In this document: piece after piece, positions 41,203 through 49,389 of the stretch
Position numbering within the stretch: the first letter of the stretch is position 1
Layout of the letters: each line of letters begins with the position of its first letter
NCBI GenBank assembly: GCA_017853555.1
Contig: JAFMJH010000005.1
Location: forward strand, 1 to 64,000
Source of the DNA: Steroidobacteraceae bacterium
GTDB taxonomy: Bacteria > Pseudomonadota > Gammaproteobacteria > Steroidobacterales > Steroidobacteraceae
DNA length: 64,000 bases
Direction of reading: 5' to 3'
Made by a program: the position numbers and the translations under genes
Notes under the pieces: model-generated
What the model was told of the DNA's origin: nothing
The model's input: the letters and a program-made list of their open reading frames with translations, nothing else
Databases searched by the model: none

Positions 41203-41715
41203 TCAAGCGACCGAGATGCGCTCGAGCGTCTCGAAGGTCATGGCATGTGCGTTGCGCGCGTCCGGCATGAAACGCTCGCTCGCCGTCACGCGCCAATCCG
41301 TCGCGGCGAGCGCCGGAAACCAGGTGTCGCCGGCCACTTGCGCGTGCACCCGCGTGCGGAGAATGCGCGTCGCACGCGGCAGCGCCAACGCGTAGACGTC
41401 GCTGCCGCCGATGACCATCACCTCGGCCACCGCGCCGACCCGCGCCAGCGCCGCATCGAGATCGTGCACGACGTCGACCGCCGGATCCGCGGGTCGATAA
41501 TCCCGTTGACGCGTGAGCACCACGTTGTGACGACCGGGCAACGCGCGACCGATGGACTCGAAGGTCTTGCGGCCCATCAACACGGGCTTGCCCACGGTCG
41601 CGGCTTTGAAGCGCCTCAAATCTTCGGGCAGATGCCAAGGCAACGTGCCGCCGGCGCCGATGACGCCGTCTTCCGCCACCGCCACCACCAGCGTGATCTG
41701 CGCCGCGGAGTTCAC
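41203..41715 (-). CDS. folA: Dihydrofolate reductase
   Basis: Reduces dihydrofolate to tetrahydrofolate, replenishing the cofactor oxidised by ThyA, encoded two genes upstream. The 170-residue product has the NADPH and substrate motifs VVAVAEDGVIGAGGTLPWHLPEDLRRFKAATVGKPVLMGRKTFESIG and VMVIGGSDVYALALP. I chose the GTG at 41715, which aligns with known N termini. Between it and thyA lies a SET methyltransferase gene, 17 bases upstream. Confidence 0.95.
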   Translation of the reverse strand: MNSAAQITLVVAVAEDGVIGAGGTLPWHLPEDLRRFKAATVGKPVLMGRKTFESIGRALPGRHNVVLTRQRDYRPADPAVDVVHDLDAALARVGAVAEVMVIGGSDVYALALPRATRILRTRVHAQVAGDTWFPALAATDWRVTASERFMPDARNAHAMTFETLERISVA

Positions 41716-41732
41716 GGCAGGTTCGATACCGC

Positions 41733-42332
41733 TCAAGACTTGCGCGAGCGCTTGCGGCCCGCGGCATCCGCCCGACCGCGCTTCGCACCCGATTTGGGCG
41801 TCGTCCGCGGAGACTTTTTCCCCGACTGTTTGGCGGTTTTCTTCGCGGATTTTTTCTTGCGCGGATCTTCGGGCGGCCAGAGCATGGTGCCGCGACATTT
41901 GGGCGAACCGCAACGGCAGGCGAAGATCTCGTCGACGTTCGGCGGATCGTCGGGTTCGCGGCCGATTTCATAGTCGTAGCCGAGCTCTTCGCCCTCTTCG
42001 ACCGCGCGCGTGGTTTCGATGAAGACGCGTCGCGCCTCGATCACCGACTCGCAATTGCCGTCGCAGCAATGATTGATGAAGCGCGCCGCGTTTCCGCCGA
42101 CGCCCGCATCGATCACGGTCTTCTTGTCGACGATGAACAGAAAGGTGTGATTGTCGTTCGGGTCGTGATCGTCGTAGCGCGCATCGGCCTCGGCATGCGA
42201 GATGCGCTCGCCCAGATATTCGATCACGCGCGTTCCTTTGGGGATACGCTTGGCGGCGAACACGCCTTTGCCGTGGATTTTGGAGTTGCGCACCCGGATC
42301 CAGGCGCTGGTTTTCATCACGGGTATGGCCAC
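41733..42332 (-). CDS. SET-domain protein-lysine methyltransferase with basic tail
   Basis: Eukaryote-type SET fold expected to methylate lysines with S-adenosylmethionine; the substrate is unknown. The 199-residue product has SET motifs HGKGVFA (20-26), EYLGE (38-42), GGNAARFINHCCDGNC (79-94, the NHSC site), ELGYDY (116-121) and a post-SET zinc motif CRCGSPKC (139-146). Residues 158-199 form a tail with 19 Lys/Arg in 42 positions and one acidic residue, resembling a histone H1 C terminus and likely to bind DNA. I chose GTG 42332 because GAGGA lies six bases upstream; ATG 42317 is the alternative. It sits inside lgt-thyA-folA. Confidence 0.9.
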   Translation of the reverse strand: MAIPVMKTSAWIRVRNSKIHGKGVFAAKRIPKGTRVIEYLGERISHAEADARYDDHDPNDNHTFLFIVDKKTVIDAGVGGNAARFINHCCDGNCESVIEARRVFIETTRAVEEGEELGYDYEIGREPDDPPNVDEIFACRCGSPKCRGTMLWPPEDPRKKKSAKKTAKQSGKKSPRTTPKSGAKRGRADAAGRKRSRKS

Positions 42333-42349
42333 GACATTCCTCTTCGGAT

Positions 42350-43144
42350 TCAAACCGCCACCGGCGCCTTGATCGCCGGATGGTGCTGATAGTTCTGGAA
42401 TTCGAAATCGTCGAAGGTGTAATCGAACAAGTTTGGCGGACGACGACGCATGTGCAAGGTCGGCAGCGGAAACGGCGTGCGCGTCAATTGCAGATCGGTC
42501 TGTTCGAGATGGTTGAGATACAAATGGCAATCGCCGCCCGTCCAGACGAAATCACCGACCGCAAGATCGCATTGCGCGGCGATCATGTGCGTCAGCAAGG
42601 CATAGGAGGCGATATTGAACGGCACGCCGAGAAAAATGTCGGCGCTGCGCTGATAGAGCTGGCAGGACAACTTGCCGTCGGCGACGTAAAACTGGAAGAA
42701 CGCATGGCAGGGCATCAAGGCCATCTGCGACAACTCGCCCACGTTCCAGGCGCTGACGATGATGCGCCGCGAGTCGGGCGATTTGCGCAGCTGCTCGAGC
42801 ACCTGCGAAATCTGGTCGATGCTGCCGCCGTCCGGCGTCGGCCACGAGCGCCATTGCTTGCCGTAGACCGGACCGAGTTCGCCCGCGGCGTCGGCCCATT
42901 CGTCCCAGATCGTCACGCCGTTCTCGCGCAGATAGCGGGTGTTGGTCTCGCCGCGCAGGAACCACAGCAACTCGTGCACCACCGACTTGAGGTGGATTTT
43001 TTTGGTCGTGACCAGCGGGAAACCTTGCGCGAGATCGAAGCGCATCTGGTGTCCGAACACGGACAAGGTCCCGGTGCCCGTGCGATCGGTCTTGCGGACA
43101 CCGTGGTGGCGCACGTGGCGCATGAAATCGAGATATTGGTGCAT
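42350..43144 (-). CDS. thyA: Thymidylate synthase
   Basis: Methylates dUMP to dTMP using methylenetetrahydrofolate. The 264-residue length equals that of Escherichia coli. Motifs are [32 protein letters not shown], the nucleophile cysteine in [13 protein letters not shown], and [20 protein letters not shown]. It lies four bases after lgt, a linkage conserved in gammaproteobacteria. folA is two genes further. Confidence 0.97.
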   Translation of the reverse strand: MHQYLDFMRHVRHHGVRKTDRTGTGTLSVFGHQMRFDLAQGFPLVTTKKIHLKSVVHELLWFLRGETNTRYLRENGVTIWDEWADAAGELGPVYGKQWRSWPTPDGGSIDQISQVLEQLRKSPDSRRIIVSAWNVGELSQMALMPCHAFFQFYVADGKLSCQLYQRSADIFLGVPFNIASYALLTHMIAAQCDLAVGDFVWTGGDCHLYLNHLEQTDLQLTRTPFPLPTLHMRRRPPNLFDYTFDDFEFQNYQHHPAIKAPVAV

Positions 43145-43148
43145 GCGA

Positions 43149-43946
43149 TCAGGACGCGGCGAGATTGCCGGAGGGGCGATTGCGACGCGCCGCGATCACG
43201 AGCAGCGCAACGCCGCCGATCGCCATCGGCAAGGTGAGCACATGCCCCATGGTCAACCAGCCGCCGTAGAGATAACCGATGTGCGCATCCGGCATGCGCC
43301 AGAACTCGACGGTCATGCGACCGAAGGCGTAGATCAGCAGGAACATTCCGGAGGGCGCGAGTTGCGGTCGCGGGCGCGCGGTGTACCACCAGGTGACGGC
43401 GGCCACCAAAAGTCCTTCGAGCGCCGCTTCGTACAATTGCGTCGGGTGACGCGCGACGCCGTCGACCCACATCACCCACGGCGCGTCGCCGGCACGACCC
43501 CAGAGTTCGCCGTTGATGAAGTTGCCGATGCGTACCGCGCAGATGCCGAGACCGGGCAGCGCCGCCGCGAAGTCGAATACGTCGGCGACGTTGCGACCGC
43601 GACGCACCGCGAACACCGCCAGTGATACCAGCACGCCGATGAGACCGCCGTGGAAGGACATGCCGCCTTCCCAGATGCGCAGCGGGTACAACCAGTCGTC
43701 GCGCCAAAGACCCATGCCGTAGAACAACACGTAGCCGATGCGGCCACCGAAGATCACGCCCAGCATGGCGAAGAACAGAAAATCGTCGACGTCGATCGGC
43801 TTCCAGCTCGAGCCGGGTGCGGCGGCACGGCGCCGCGCGAGCCACCAGGCCGCACCGAAGGCGACCAGATAGGTGATGCCGTACCAGCGGACCTTCAGCG
43901 GTCCGAGTTCGAGCGCGACGGGGTCGAAACCGGGGTAGACGAGCAT
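43149..43946 (-). CDS. lgt: Phosphatidylglycerol:prolipoprotein diacylglyceryl transferase
   Basis: Inner-membrane enzyme that adds diacylglycerol to the lipobox cysteine of prolipoproteins such as MltB and RlpA in this window. The 265-residue product has about seven membrane spans, the HGG motif (MSFHGGLIG), and the Lgt signature [13 protein letters not shown]. There is no Shine-Dalgarno; TAGAAT ends six bases before the ATG. rlmI lies 16 bases upstream. Confidence 0.96.
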   Translation of the reverse strand: MLVYPGFDPVALELGPLKVRWYGITYLVAFGAAWWLARRRAAAPGSSWKPIDVDDFLFFAMLGVIFGGRIGYVLFYGMGLWRDDWLYPLRIWEGGMSFHGGLIGVLVSLAVFAVRRGRNVADVFDFAAALPGLGICAVRIGNFINGELWGRAGDAPWVMWVDGVARHPTQLYEAALEGLLVAAVTWWYTARPRPQLAPSGMFLLIYAFGRMTVEFWRMPDAHIGYLYGGWLTMGHVLTLPMAIGGVALLVIAARRNRPSGNLAAS

Positions 43947-43952
43947 CCCGGG

Positions 43953-43958
43953 ATTCTA
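43953..43958 (-). promoter_or_regulatory. Putative -10 box for lgt (leaderless type)
   Basis: On the minus strand TAGAAT ends six bases before the lgt ATG, in the 16-base rlmI-lgt gap. The spacer CCCGGG cannot act as a Shine-Dalgarno. The arrangement is the same as at lipA and tsaC. Confidence 0.5.
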
Positions 43959-43962
43959 AACT

Positions 43963-45180
43963 TCAGGCCGGCGTGACGCGACAGAAAAAGGCTTTGAGGT
44001 AGCGCGTTTCCGGGATCGCCGGATGCACCGGGTGATCGGGCGACTGACCGCCGGCGTACAACAACTGGACGTGTCGGTCGACGTGGCGTGCGCCCGACTG
44101 GATGGCGCCCAGCAGCGCCTCCGGGCTCAGGTGGTGCGAGCAGGAACAGGACACCAGCAAGCCGTCGTTGTTCAACACGCGCAACGCCAATTGATTGAGT
44201 TTGCGATAGGCCGCTTCGCCTTGCGGCAATTCTTTTCGGCGCTTGATGAACGCCGGCGGGTCGACGATCACGGCATCGTAGCGTTCGCCGGCGGCAGCCA
44301 GTTCCGCCAACACGTCGAACGCATCACCGCGATGCAGGATCGGCGCGCGTCCGAAGGTCGCACCGTTCAAGGCCGCACGCTCGAGGGCCGCCGCCGACGA
44401 ATCGACGCAGGCCACCTCGCTCGCGCCGCTCGCGGCCGCCGTCACCGCCCAACCGCCCGCGTAGCTGCACACGTCGAGCACGCGCGCACCCGGCTTCAAA
44501 AATCGCGGCAACAGGCTGCGATTGAAGGTTTGATCGTAGAACCAGCCCGTTTTCTGGCCGGCCGCGAGACCCGTCGAAAAACGCAACGCGCGGCCGTCGG
44601 TCAAAGTTTCCACGACTTCGAGTTCGTCGGGGATCTCGCCCCAGGCTGCGGCAAACTCGGTCGGCAGATCCTCGAGCGCACGCGCGCCGCCGTCGTTCTT
44701 CCAGACGAAAACGCGCGGCGCGAGCACCTGTTCGACGGCCGTCTCGATGTCGCGCTGCAAACGTTCCATGCCCCAAGTGGCGATCTGCCCGACGATCACA
44801 TCGCCGTAGCGATCGAGCACGAGGCCCGGCAGTCCATCCGACTCGCCGTGCGCAAGCCGGTAGTGCGGCGTGGCATACAAACGCTCGCGCAACGCGAGCG
44901 CCGCGCGCAGACGCTGCGCGATGAACTTCGCATCGAGCTTTTGATCCGGGGCGCGCGCGACGATACGCGCCGCGATCAGCGTCGCGGGATTGACGTAACC
45001 GACGCCGAGCACGTGATCGCGGCTCGAGACGATGCGGACCGCCTCGCCTTTCGAAAACGCCGTAAGCGGCGTCGCAGCGGTATCGACTTCGTTGCTGAAC
45101 ACCCAGAGGTGCCCCGCACGCAGACGTCGCTCCTCGTTCTTGCGCAAGCGCAGGAGCGGCAATTCGGATGATTCGGACAT
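43963..45180 (-). CDS. rlmI: 23S rRNA (cytosine-C5)-methyltransferase, RlmI family
   Basis: Class I rRNA methyltransferase expected to modify a cytosine of 23S rRNA. The 405-residue product has an N-terminal PUA domain (about 8-80, RLRAGHLWVFSNEVD), an EEHEE-like linking region, the SAM motif VLDVCSYAGGWAVTAAASGA, the catalytic DPPAF, and the CSCS motif near the end. I chose the ATG at 45180. An upstream divergent promoter region of 55 bases separates it from the DUF255 gene. RlmK-like specificity cannot be excluded. Confidence 0.9.
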   Translation of the reverse strand: MSESSELPLLRLRKNEERRLRAGHLWVFSNEVDTAATPLTAFSKGEAVRIVSSRDHVLGVGYVNPATLIAARIVARAPDQKLDAKFIAQRLRAALALRERLYATPHYRLAHGESDGLPGLVLDRYGDVIVGQIATWGMERLQRDIETAVEQVLAPRVFVWKNDGGARALEDLPTEFAAAWGEIPDELEVVETLTDGRALRFSTGLAAGQKTGWFYDQTFNRSLLPRFLKPGARVLDVCSYAGGWAVTAAASGASEVACVDSSAAALERAALNGATFGRAPILHRGDAFDVLAELAAAGERYDAVIVDPPAFIKRRKELPQGEAAYRKLNQLALRVLNNDGLLVSCSCSHHLSPEALLGAIQSGARHVDRHVQLLYAGGQSPDHPVHPAIPETRYLKAFFCRVTPA

Positions 45181-45200
45181 GGGTGTGCTTCGGCTATAGT
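45172..45200 (+). promoter_or_regulatory. Putative promoter for the DUF255 gene
   Basis: TTCGGA (45172-45177) and TATAGT (45195-45200) are 17 bases apart on the plus strand, with a leader of about 30 bases to the ATG at 45236. The -35 half lies inside the rlmI start region. Confidence 0.4.
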
Positions 45201-45208
45201 GCGCCGCC

Positions 45209-45214
45209 ATTCTA
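45209..45214 (-). promoter_or_regulatory. Putative -10 box for rlmI
   Basis: On the minus strand TAGAAT lies 28 bases before the rlmI ATG. It repeats the hexamer found at lipA, lgt, tsaC and fum but with a normal leader length. Confidence 0.4.
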
Positions 45215-45235
45215 ACCAATCGGACACGGTACCCG

Positions 45236-46858
45236 ATGCCTGATTCAGCACGCATCGCCTGGCAACCCTGGAGCGCGCGCACGATCGAACGCGCACGTCG
45301 CGACGGCAAGCCGCTGTTGCTGCGCATCGATCACTACGGCTGCGCCGCCGCGGCAGAGATGCAGCGGAGCGCAGACCTCGACCCGGCCGCGCTCGCGGTG
45401 ATCGAGGCGGCTTTCGTGCCGGTCCGCGTCGATCGCGACGAGGTGCCCGAACTCGATCGTCTCTGCCAACTCGCGCATCAACTGCTCACGCAGACGCCGG
45501 GCGGTTGGCCGCTGCACGTCTGCTTCGACGCCGATGCGGGGCTGCCCTTTTTCTCGGCAACCTGGCTGCCGCGCACGCCTACACAGGGATTGCCGGGCTT
45601 CGCGACCTTGCTCGCACGCGTACGCGACTTCCATGCCGGCGAACGCAGCACCTTGCAGCAGCAACACGCCGCGCTGCGCGCCGCACTCGCCGAGCTCTCT
45701 CCGCCCGCGCTCGAATTCACGCCCGACGCATCGCCCCTGCGTCGCGCGCGGATCGCGATCGAGCGCGGCTTCGAACGCACGCACGGCGGCTTCGGCAACG
45801 GCCCGAAATTCATCCGCACGAATCTGCTCGAGCGTCTGCTGCGCGATTGGCGGCGCAGTGCGACCAGTGCGGAGCCGGATCTGCAAGCCTTGTTCATGGT
45901 GAGCCTCACGCTCACGCGAATCGCCGCGAGCCCCATGCGACACGCCAGCGGCCTGTTTCATTCGCACGCCGCCCGCATCGACTGGAGCGAACCCGAGCCG
46001 TTGTTGAGTGCCGAAGACAACGGTCTGTTGCTCGCGCTCTACGCGCAACTCGCCCTCGCCACGGGTGAGCGCGATTTCCTGCGCATCACGCGCGAAACGG
46101 CCGCGGCGCTGCTGCAGACCTTGCGCTTGCCGGACGGCGCGTTTGCGGCGCATCTCGATGGCGGCACGGCAGCCGCCGCGGCGCGCGACGAGCGCGCACT
46201 CATCGCGCCGAATGCCCAGGTGATTCGCGGTCTAGCGTGGGCGGCACGCGTGCTGCGCGACCCGGCACTCGCCGATGCCGCGCTGGCGGCGATCGGAGCC
46301 ATCGGCGCACGCCATTTTCGCGACGGCGCACTGCGCCGTGCCGACGGACGCTGCGCGGATCTCGATGCGCATGCGGCACTCGCCGACGCCGTCCTCGAGG
46401 CGCTGCAACAACGTTGGCACGCGCCGACGGCGGATTTGCAGCGTGCGCTGCTCGTCGCGTTGCGCACGCATTTCGAAGATCCCGTGCTCGGCGGCTTTCA
46501 TGCGGCGGCCGACGATGCGGAGCCCGCGCCCTTCCAGCGTCTCAAAATATTCGCCGACGAAGCGACGCCCGCCGGCAATGCGCTCGCGGCGCGCGTGCTG
46601 CTGCGCGCCGGCGCGCTGACCGAAGATCGTGCGGCGATCGAAGCCGCGCGACGAACCTTGGCACTGGCGTGGCCCGCGATCCAACAGCAACCCCAAGCGC
46701 ACGCGACGCTGCTCGGCGTACTCGAAGAGACGCTGTCACCACCGGAAGTGCTGGTGTTGCGCGGGGCGGGCGACGAAATCGAAACGGCCCGCTCGGACCT
46801 GCAGAAGGTTTACGCGCCGACGCGACTCGTGTTCGCGATCCCGGAGGCCGCCGACTGA
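45236..46858 (+). CDS. DUF255/YyaL-like thioredoxin-fold protein, degenerate active site
   Basis: Member of the YyaL/SSP411 family: a DUF255 thioredoxin-like domain fused to a six-hairpin glycosidase-like domain. Function is not established. The 540-residue product keeps the DUF255 frame (PWSARTIERARRDGKPLLLRID, GGWPLHVCFDADAGLPFFSATWLPRTP), but the usual CHWC active site reads C36-A-A-A39, so the second cysteine is lost. It is also shorter than the usual 650-700 residues. The C-terminal part is alanine- and leucine-rich (LLSAEDNGLLLALYAQLALATGE). Its end overlaps the opposite-strand DUF6356 gene by 49 bases. Confidence 0.8.
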   Translation: MPDSARIAWQPWSARTIERARRDGKPLLLRIDHYGCAAAAEMQRSADLDPAALAVIEAAFVPVRVDRDEVPELDRLCQLAHQLLTQTPGGWPLHVCFDADAGLPFFSATWLPRTPTQGLPGFATLLARVRDFHAGERSTLQQQHAALRAALAELSPPALEFTPDASPLRRARIAIERGFERTHGGFGNGPKFIRTNLLERLLRDWRRSATSAEPDLQALFMVSLTLTRIAASPMRHASGLFHSHAARIDWSEPEPLLSAEDNGLLLALYAQLALATGERDFLRITRETAAALLQTLRLPDGAFAAHLDGGTAAAAARDERALIAPNAQVIRGLAWAARVLRDPALADAALAAIGAIGARHFRDGALRRADGRCADLDAHAALADAVLEALQQRWHAPTADLQRALLVALRTHFEDPVLGGFHAAADDAEPAPFQRLKIFADEATPAGNALAARVLLRAGALTEDRAAIEAARRTLALAWPAIQQQPQAHATLLGVLEETLSPPEVLVLRGAGDEIETARSDLQKVYAPTRLVFAIPEAAD

Positions 46859-47082
46859 CTCGCGGCCTGCGCCTTGGCGCAGCGCGCCGCCATTTCGGCG
46901 TGCAAGCCGCGCATCGCGTCCGACCCCGTCGTGACGCATAGAAACGGAAACAGCCCGTGCACCAGGCACGCGACGCCGGCGACCAGCATGCGCAGGCCGA
47001 AACCCGTCGCCGCCAGCAGATGGCCGAAGTAACTCTCGCCCACCGTGGCGGGGTGATCCGTGAATGCGCGCAACAGTTTCAT
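46810..47082 (-). CDS. DUF6356 family small membrane protein
   Basis: The 90-residue product, MKLLRAFTDHPATVGESYFGHL..., matches my recollection of the DUF6356 family: a short start with the TDHPATVGESY motif, then a hydrophobic stretch at about 23-53 (LLAATGFGLRMLVAGVACLVHGLFPFLCV), and a polar tail with ARCAKAQ. It is probably an inner-membrane protein of unknown role. An in-frame ATG two codons upstream (47088) is possible. TATCTT ends eight bases before 47082. It overlaps the DUF255 gene tail and is divergent from the Lrp-type regulator. Confidence 0.75.
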   Translation of the reverse strand: MKLLRAFTDHPATVGESYFGHLLAATGFGLRMLVAGVACLVHGLFPFLCVTTGSDAMRGLHAEMAARCAKAQAASQSAASGIANTSRVGA

Positions 47083-47165
47083 GGCCATCAAAGATAACCC
47101 CGAGGCGGCGCTACGCGGTTGCGAAGACGGCCCGGCATTCGCTACGATGCGCAACGACGTTTCGT

Positions 47166-47190
47166 CAAAATACGATTTAAAGGAATTTTG
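47166..47190. promoter_or_regulatory. AT-rich inverted repeat upstream of the Lrp-type regulator
   Basis: CAAAAT (47166-47171) and ATTTTG (47185-47190) form an inverted repeat around an AT-rich centre containing TACGAT and the AAAGGA Shine-Dalgarno. In a high-GC genome this stands out and could be an Lrp-type operator for autoregulation. Confidence 0.4.
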
Positions 47191-47194
47191 TTTC

Positions 47195-47662
47195 GTGGAT
47201 AAGCTCGACCGCAAAATCCTGGACATCCTGCAACGGGATGCCTCGGTGACCGCCGCCGACATCGCCGAGCGGGTCGGCCTCTCCAAAGCACCCTGCTGGC
47301 GCCGCATCCAGAAGCTGCAGGAGAGCGGCATCGTGCGCCGCACCGTCGCGTTGCTCGATGCGCGCGCCTTGAACGTGGGCACCACGGTGTTCGTCACCAT
47401 CAAGGCGCCGAGTCACAGCGCAGGCTGGTTCGAAAAATTCGCGAAAGTCGTGCGCGATTTGCCGGAAGTCACCGAACTGCACCGCATGAGCGGCGACGTG
47501 GACTATCTGCTGCGCATCGTCGTGCCGGACATCGCCGGTTACGATGCGGTGTACAAACGTCTGATCGCCGGCGTCGAGATGCTCGACGTGAGCGCGAGTT
47601 TCTCACTCGAAACTTTGAAGTCAACCACGGCGCTGCCGCTCAACTACGCCGCACTCGACTGA
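47195..47662 (+). CDS. Lrp/AsnC family transcriptional regulator
   Basis: Feast/famine DNA-binding protein. The 155-residue product has an N-terminal winged helix-turn-helix (LDRKILDILQRDASVTAADIAERVGLSKAPCWRRIQKLQESGIV, about 4-50) and a C-terminal RAM ligand-binding domain (VFVTIKAPSHSAGWFEKF, HRMSGDVDYLLRIVVPDIAGYDAVYKRL). GTG at 47195 follows the Shine-Dalgarno AAAGGA. Its ligand is unknown; amino acids are usual. No adjacent catabolic target gene is obvious, though the ODC-like and gcv genes are close. Confidence 0.92.
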   Translation: MDKLDRKILDILQRDASVTAADIAERVGLSKAPCWRRIQKLQESGIVRRTVALLDARALNVGTTVFVTIKAPSHSAGWFEKFAKVVRDLPEVTELHRMSGDVDYLLRIVVPDIAGYDAVYKRLIAGVEMLDVSASFSLETLKSTTALPLNYAALD

Positions 47663-47693
47663 AGCGCCCGGCGCGACGCCGAGCTTCGACGCG

Positions 47694-48161
47694 CTAGGCC
47701 TGCGCCGCCGCGAGTCTGGCGCGCACCGCCGCCAACAACGCAGCGTCGGTCAGCGGATCGAATGCCGGCGCCGCAGCCCAGTCGTAGGCCCAAGGATGCA
47801 AAGTCGCGAGCGCAGCATCTTCTTCCGCATAACGCGGCACGAGATGCGCATGCAACGCAGGCTCGAGATTGCCGAAGACCGCGTAGTTGATGCGCAGCGC
47901 ACCGGTCACCGCCAGCAAGGCGTCACCGAGGCACGTCATGTCGGCCAAAAATCGCACGCGCGCATCGCCCTGCAAGGCGTTCAAATCCGGTACCACGGGA
48001 TCGGGCAACAACAGCGCATAGCCACGCAAAAACTGGCGCTCGCCGAAGACGGCCCAGCCGGAGGCGAGGCGCGCGATCAATGTGCCGTCGCGACCGTCGC
48101 GACACGCCTCGACGCGGCGATGGATGGCGGTCGTGCCGCGCAGGGCGTTCTTTCCGTTCAT
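47694..48161 (-). CDS. HIT-like protein with incomplete histidine triad
   Basis: HIT-superfamily nucleotide hydrolase or transferase candidate. The 155-residue product has the fold pattern FGNLEPALHAHLVPRYAEEDAALA. In the triad HxHxH, the last two histidines are present (H104, H106) while the first is alanine (A102). The middle histidine, the usual nucleophile, would be H104. It ends the long minus-strand run; the ODC-like gene is seven bases upstream. It may act on dinucleoside polyphosphates, but that is only a guess. Confidence 0.75.
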   Translation of the reverse strand: MNGKNALRGTTAIHRRVEACRDGRDGTLIARLASGWAVFGERQFLRGYALLLPDPVVPDLNALQGDARVRFLADMTCLGDALLAVTGALRINYAVFGNLEPALHAHLVPRYAEEDAALATLHPWAYDWAAAPAFDPLTDAALLAAVRARLAAAQA

Positions 48162-48168
48162 GACGCCC

Positions 48169-49353
48169 TCAACGGTCGACGGCGAGTACCGAGCCGCGAT
48201 CGCCGGGGCGCTGGTTCACGGACACGACCGTCGCACGCGGGAAGAAGTTGAATTCGGAGGCACTCGCCCAGGTGTAGGCGCCCATGGCACGTCCGATGAT
48301 GAGATCGCCGCTGTCGAGTTGCGGCAACATCAAATTCTCGGCGATGACGTCGATGCTGTCGCAGGTCGGGCCCGCGAGCACGGACGGCTCGCGCTTGCCG
48401 CGTTCACGAAACGATTCGAGCGGATAATGCGCGTGGTCGAACAACTGGCCGCTGAACGAGCCGTAGAGGCCGTCGTCCAGGTAATACCACCAACGCCCCT
48501 CGCGACGTGCACGCCCCATCACCGATGCGACACCGATGGCCGAGGGGCCGGCGATGTAGCGACCGGGCTCGGCGATCACGCGGATGCGCTTCGGCAGGCG
48601 CGCGAGCGCGGCGCGGATCGGTTTGCAGAAATAGCCGATCTGGGGAGCGCGCTGCGAATAGTCGATCGGGAACCCGCCACCGATGTCCAAGGTGTCGCAG
48701 GGGCCGAGTTTTTCGCGCGCCACCGCGGCGAGCAGCACTCGGCAGGATTCGATCGCCTCGACGTGCTTGCCCGGATCGGGTGCTTGCGAGCCGACGTGAA
48801 ACGACAAACCGCGCACCACGATGCCGAGATCTTTGGCGCGACGCGCGAGCGAGAGCAACTGTTCGGGATCGCAACCGAATTTGCGCGACAGGTCGGACAC
48901 CGCACCCGGGCTGCGATACGAGACGCGCAGCAACACCTCGACCTGATCGACATACGGGACGAACTTGCGCAACTCGTCCGGATTGTCCGCGACGAACACG
49001 CGTACGCCGCGCCGCACGGCTGATCGAATGTCGATGTCGCGCTTGATGGGATGGGTATGGATGCAACGCGCACCGTCCACCCCCATGCGCGCGACGAGCT
49101 CGACCTCGCCAGTGGTCGCCAAATCGAGATAGCCATCTTCTTCGAGGATCGTCGATACCACCGCAGGATGCGGCAAGGGCTTGAGTGCGTAGTGCAGATC
49201 GACGTTCGGCAAGGCGCGACGCAGCTGGCGATACTGGTGACGAATGCGCTCGCAATCGATGATCAGCAGCGGCGAACCGAACTCGGCGACGAGCCGGCGA
49301 ATCTCGCGACGCTCGAACGGATCAATGAATTTCGATTTGCGCGCAACGGCCAT
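48169..49353 (-). CDS. Ornithine/lysine decarboxylase, alanine-racemase-fold (type III)
   Basis: PLP decarboxylase of the eukaryotic ODC-like fold, probably making putrescine from ornithine. The 394-residue product has the PLP lysine K58 (HYALKPLPHPAVV), GLSFHVGSQ, the phosphate-binding GGGFPIDY, EPGRYIAGP, DDGLYGSF, and the active-site cysteine C331 in GPTCDSID. These are ODC signatures rather than diaminopimelate decarboxylase ones. Dual lysine activity is possible. tsaC lies 36 bases upstream and the HIT gene seven bases downstream. Confidence 0.88.
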   Translation of the reverse strand: MAVARKSKFIDPFERREIRRLVAEFGSPLLIIDCERIRHQYRQLRRALPNVDLHYALKPLPHPAVVSTILEEDGYLDLATTGEVELVARMGVDGARCIHTHPIKRDIDIRSAVRRGVRVFVADNPDELRKFVPYVDQVEVLLRVSYRSPGAVSDLSRKFGCDPEQLLSLARRAKDLGIVVRGLSFHVGSQAPDPGKHVEAIESCRVLLAAVAREKLGPCDTLDIGGGFPIDYSQRAPQIGYFCKPIRAALARLPKRIRVIAEPGRYIAGPSAIGVASVMGRARREGRWWYYLDDGLYGSFSGQLFDHAHYPLESFRERGKREPSVLAGPTCDSIDVIAENLMLPQLDSGDLIIGRAMGAYTWASASEFNFFPRATVVSVNQRPGDRGSVLAVDR

Positions 49354-49389
49354 GAACCTACGACCTCGGAATGAAAAAGACGATGGGTG

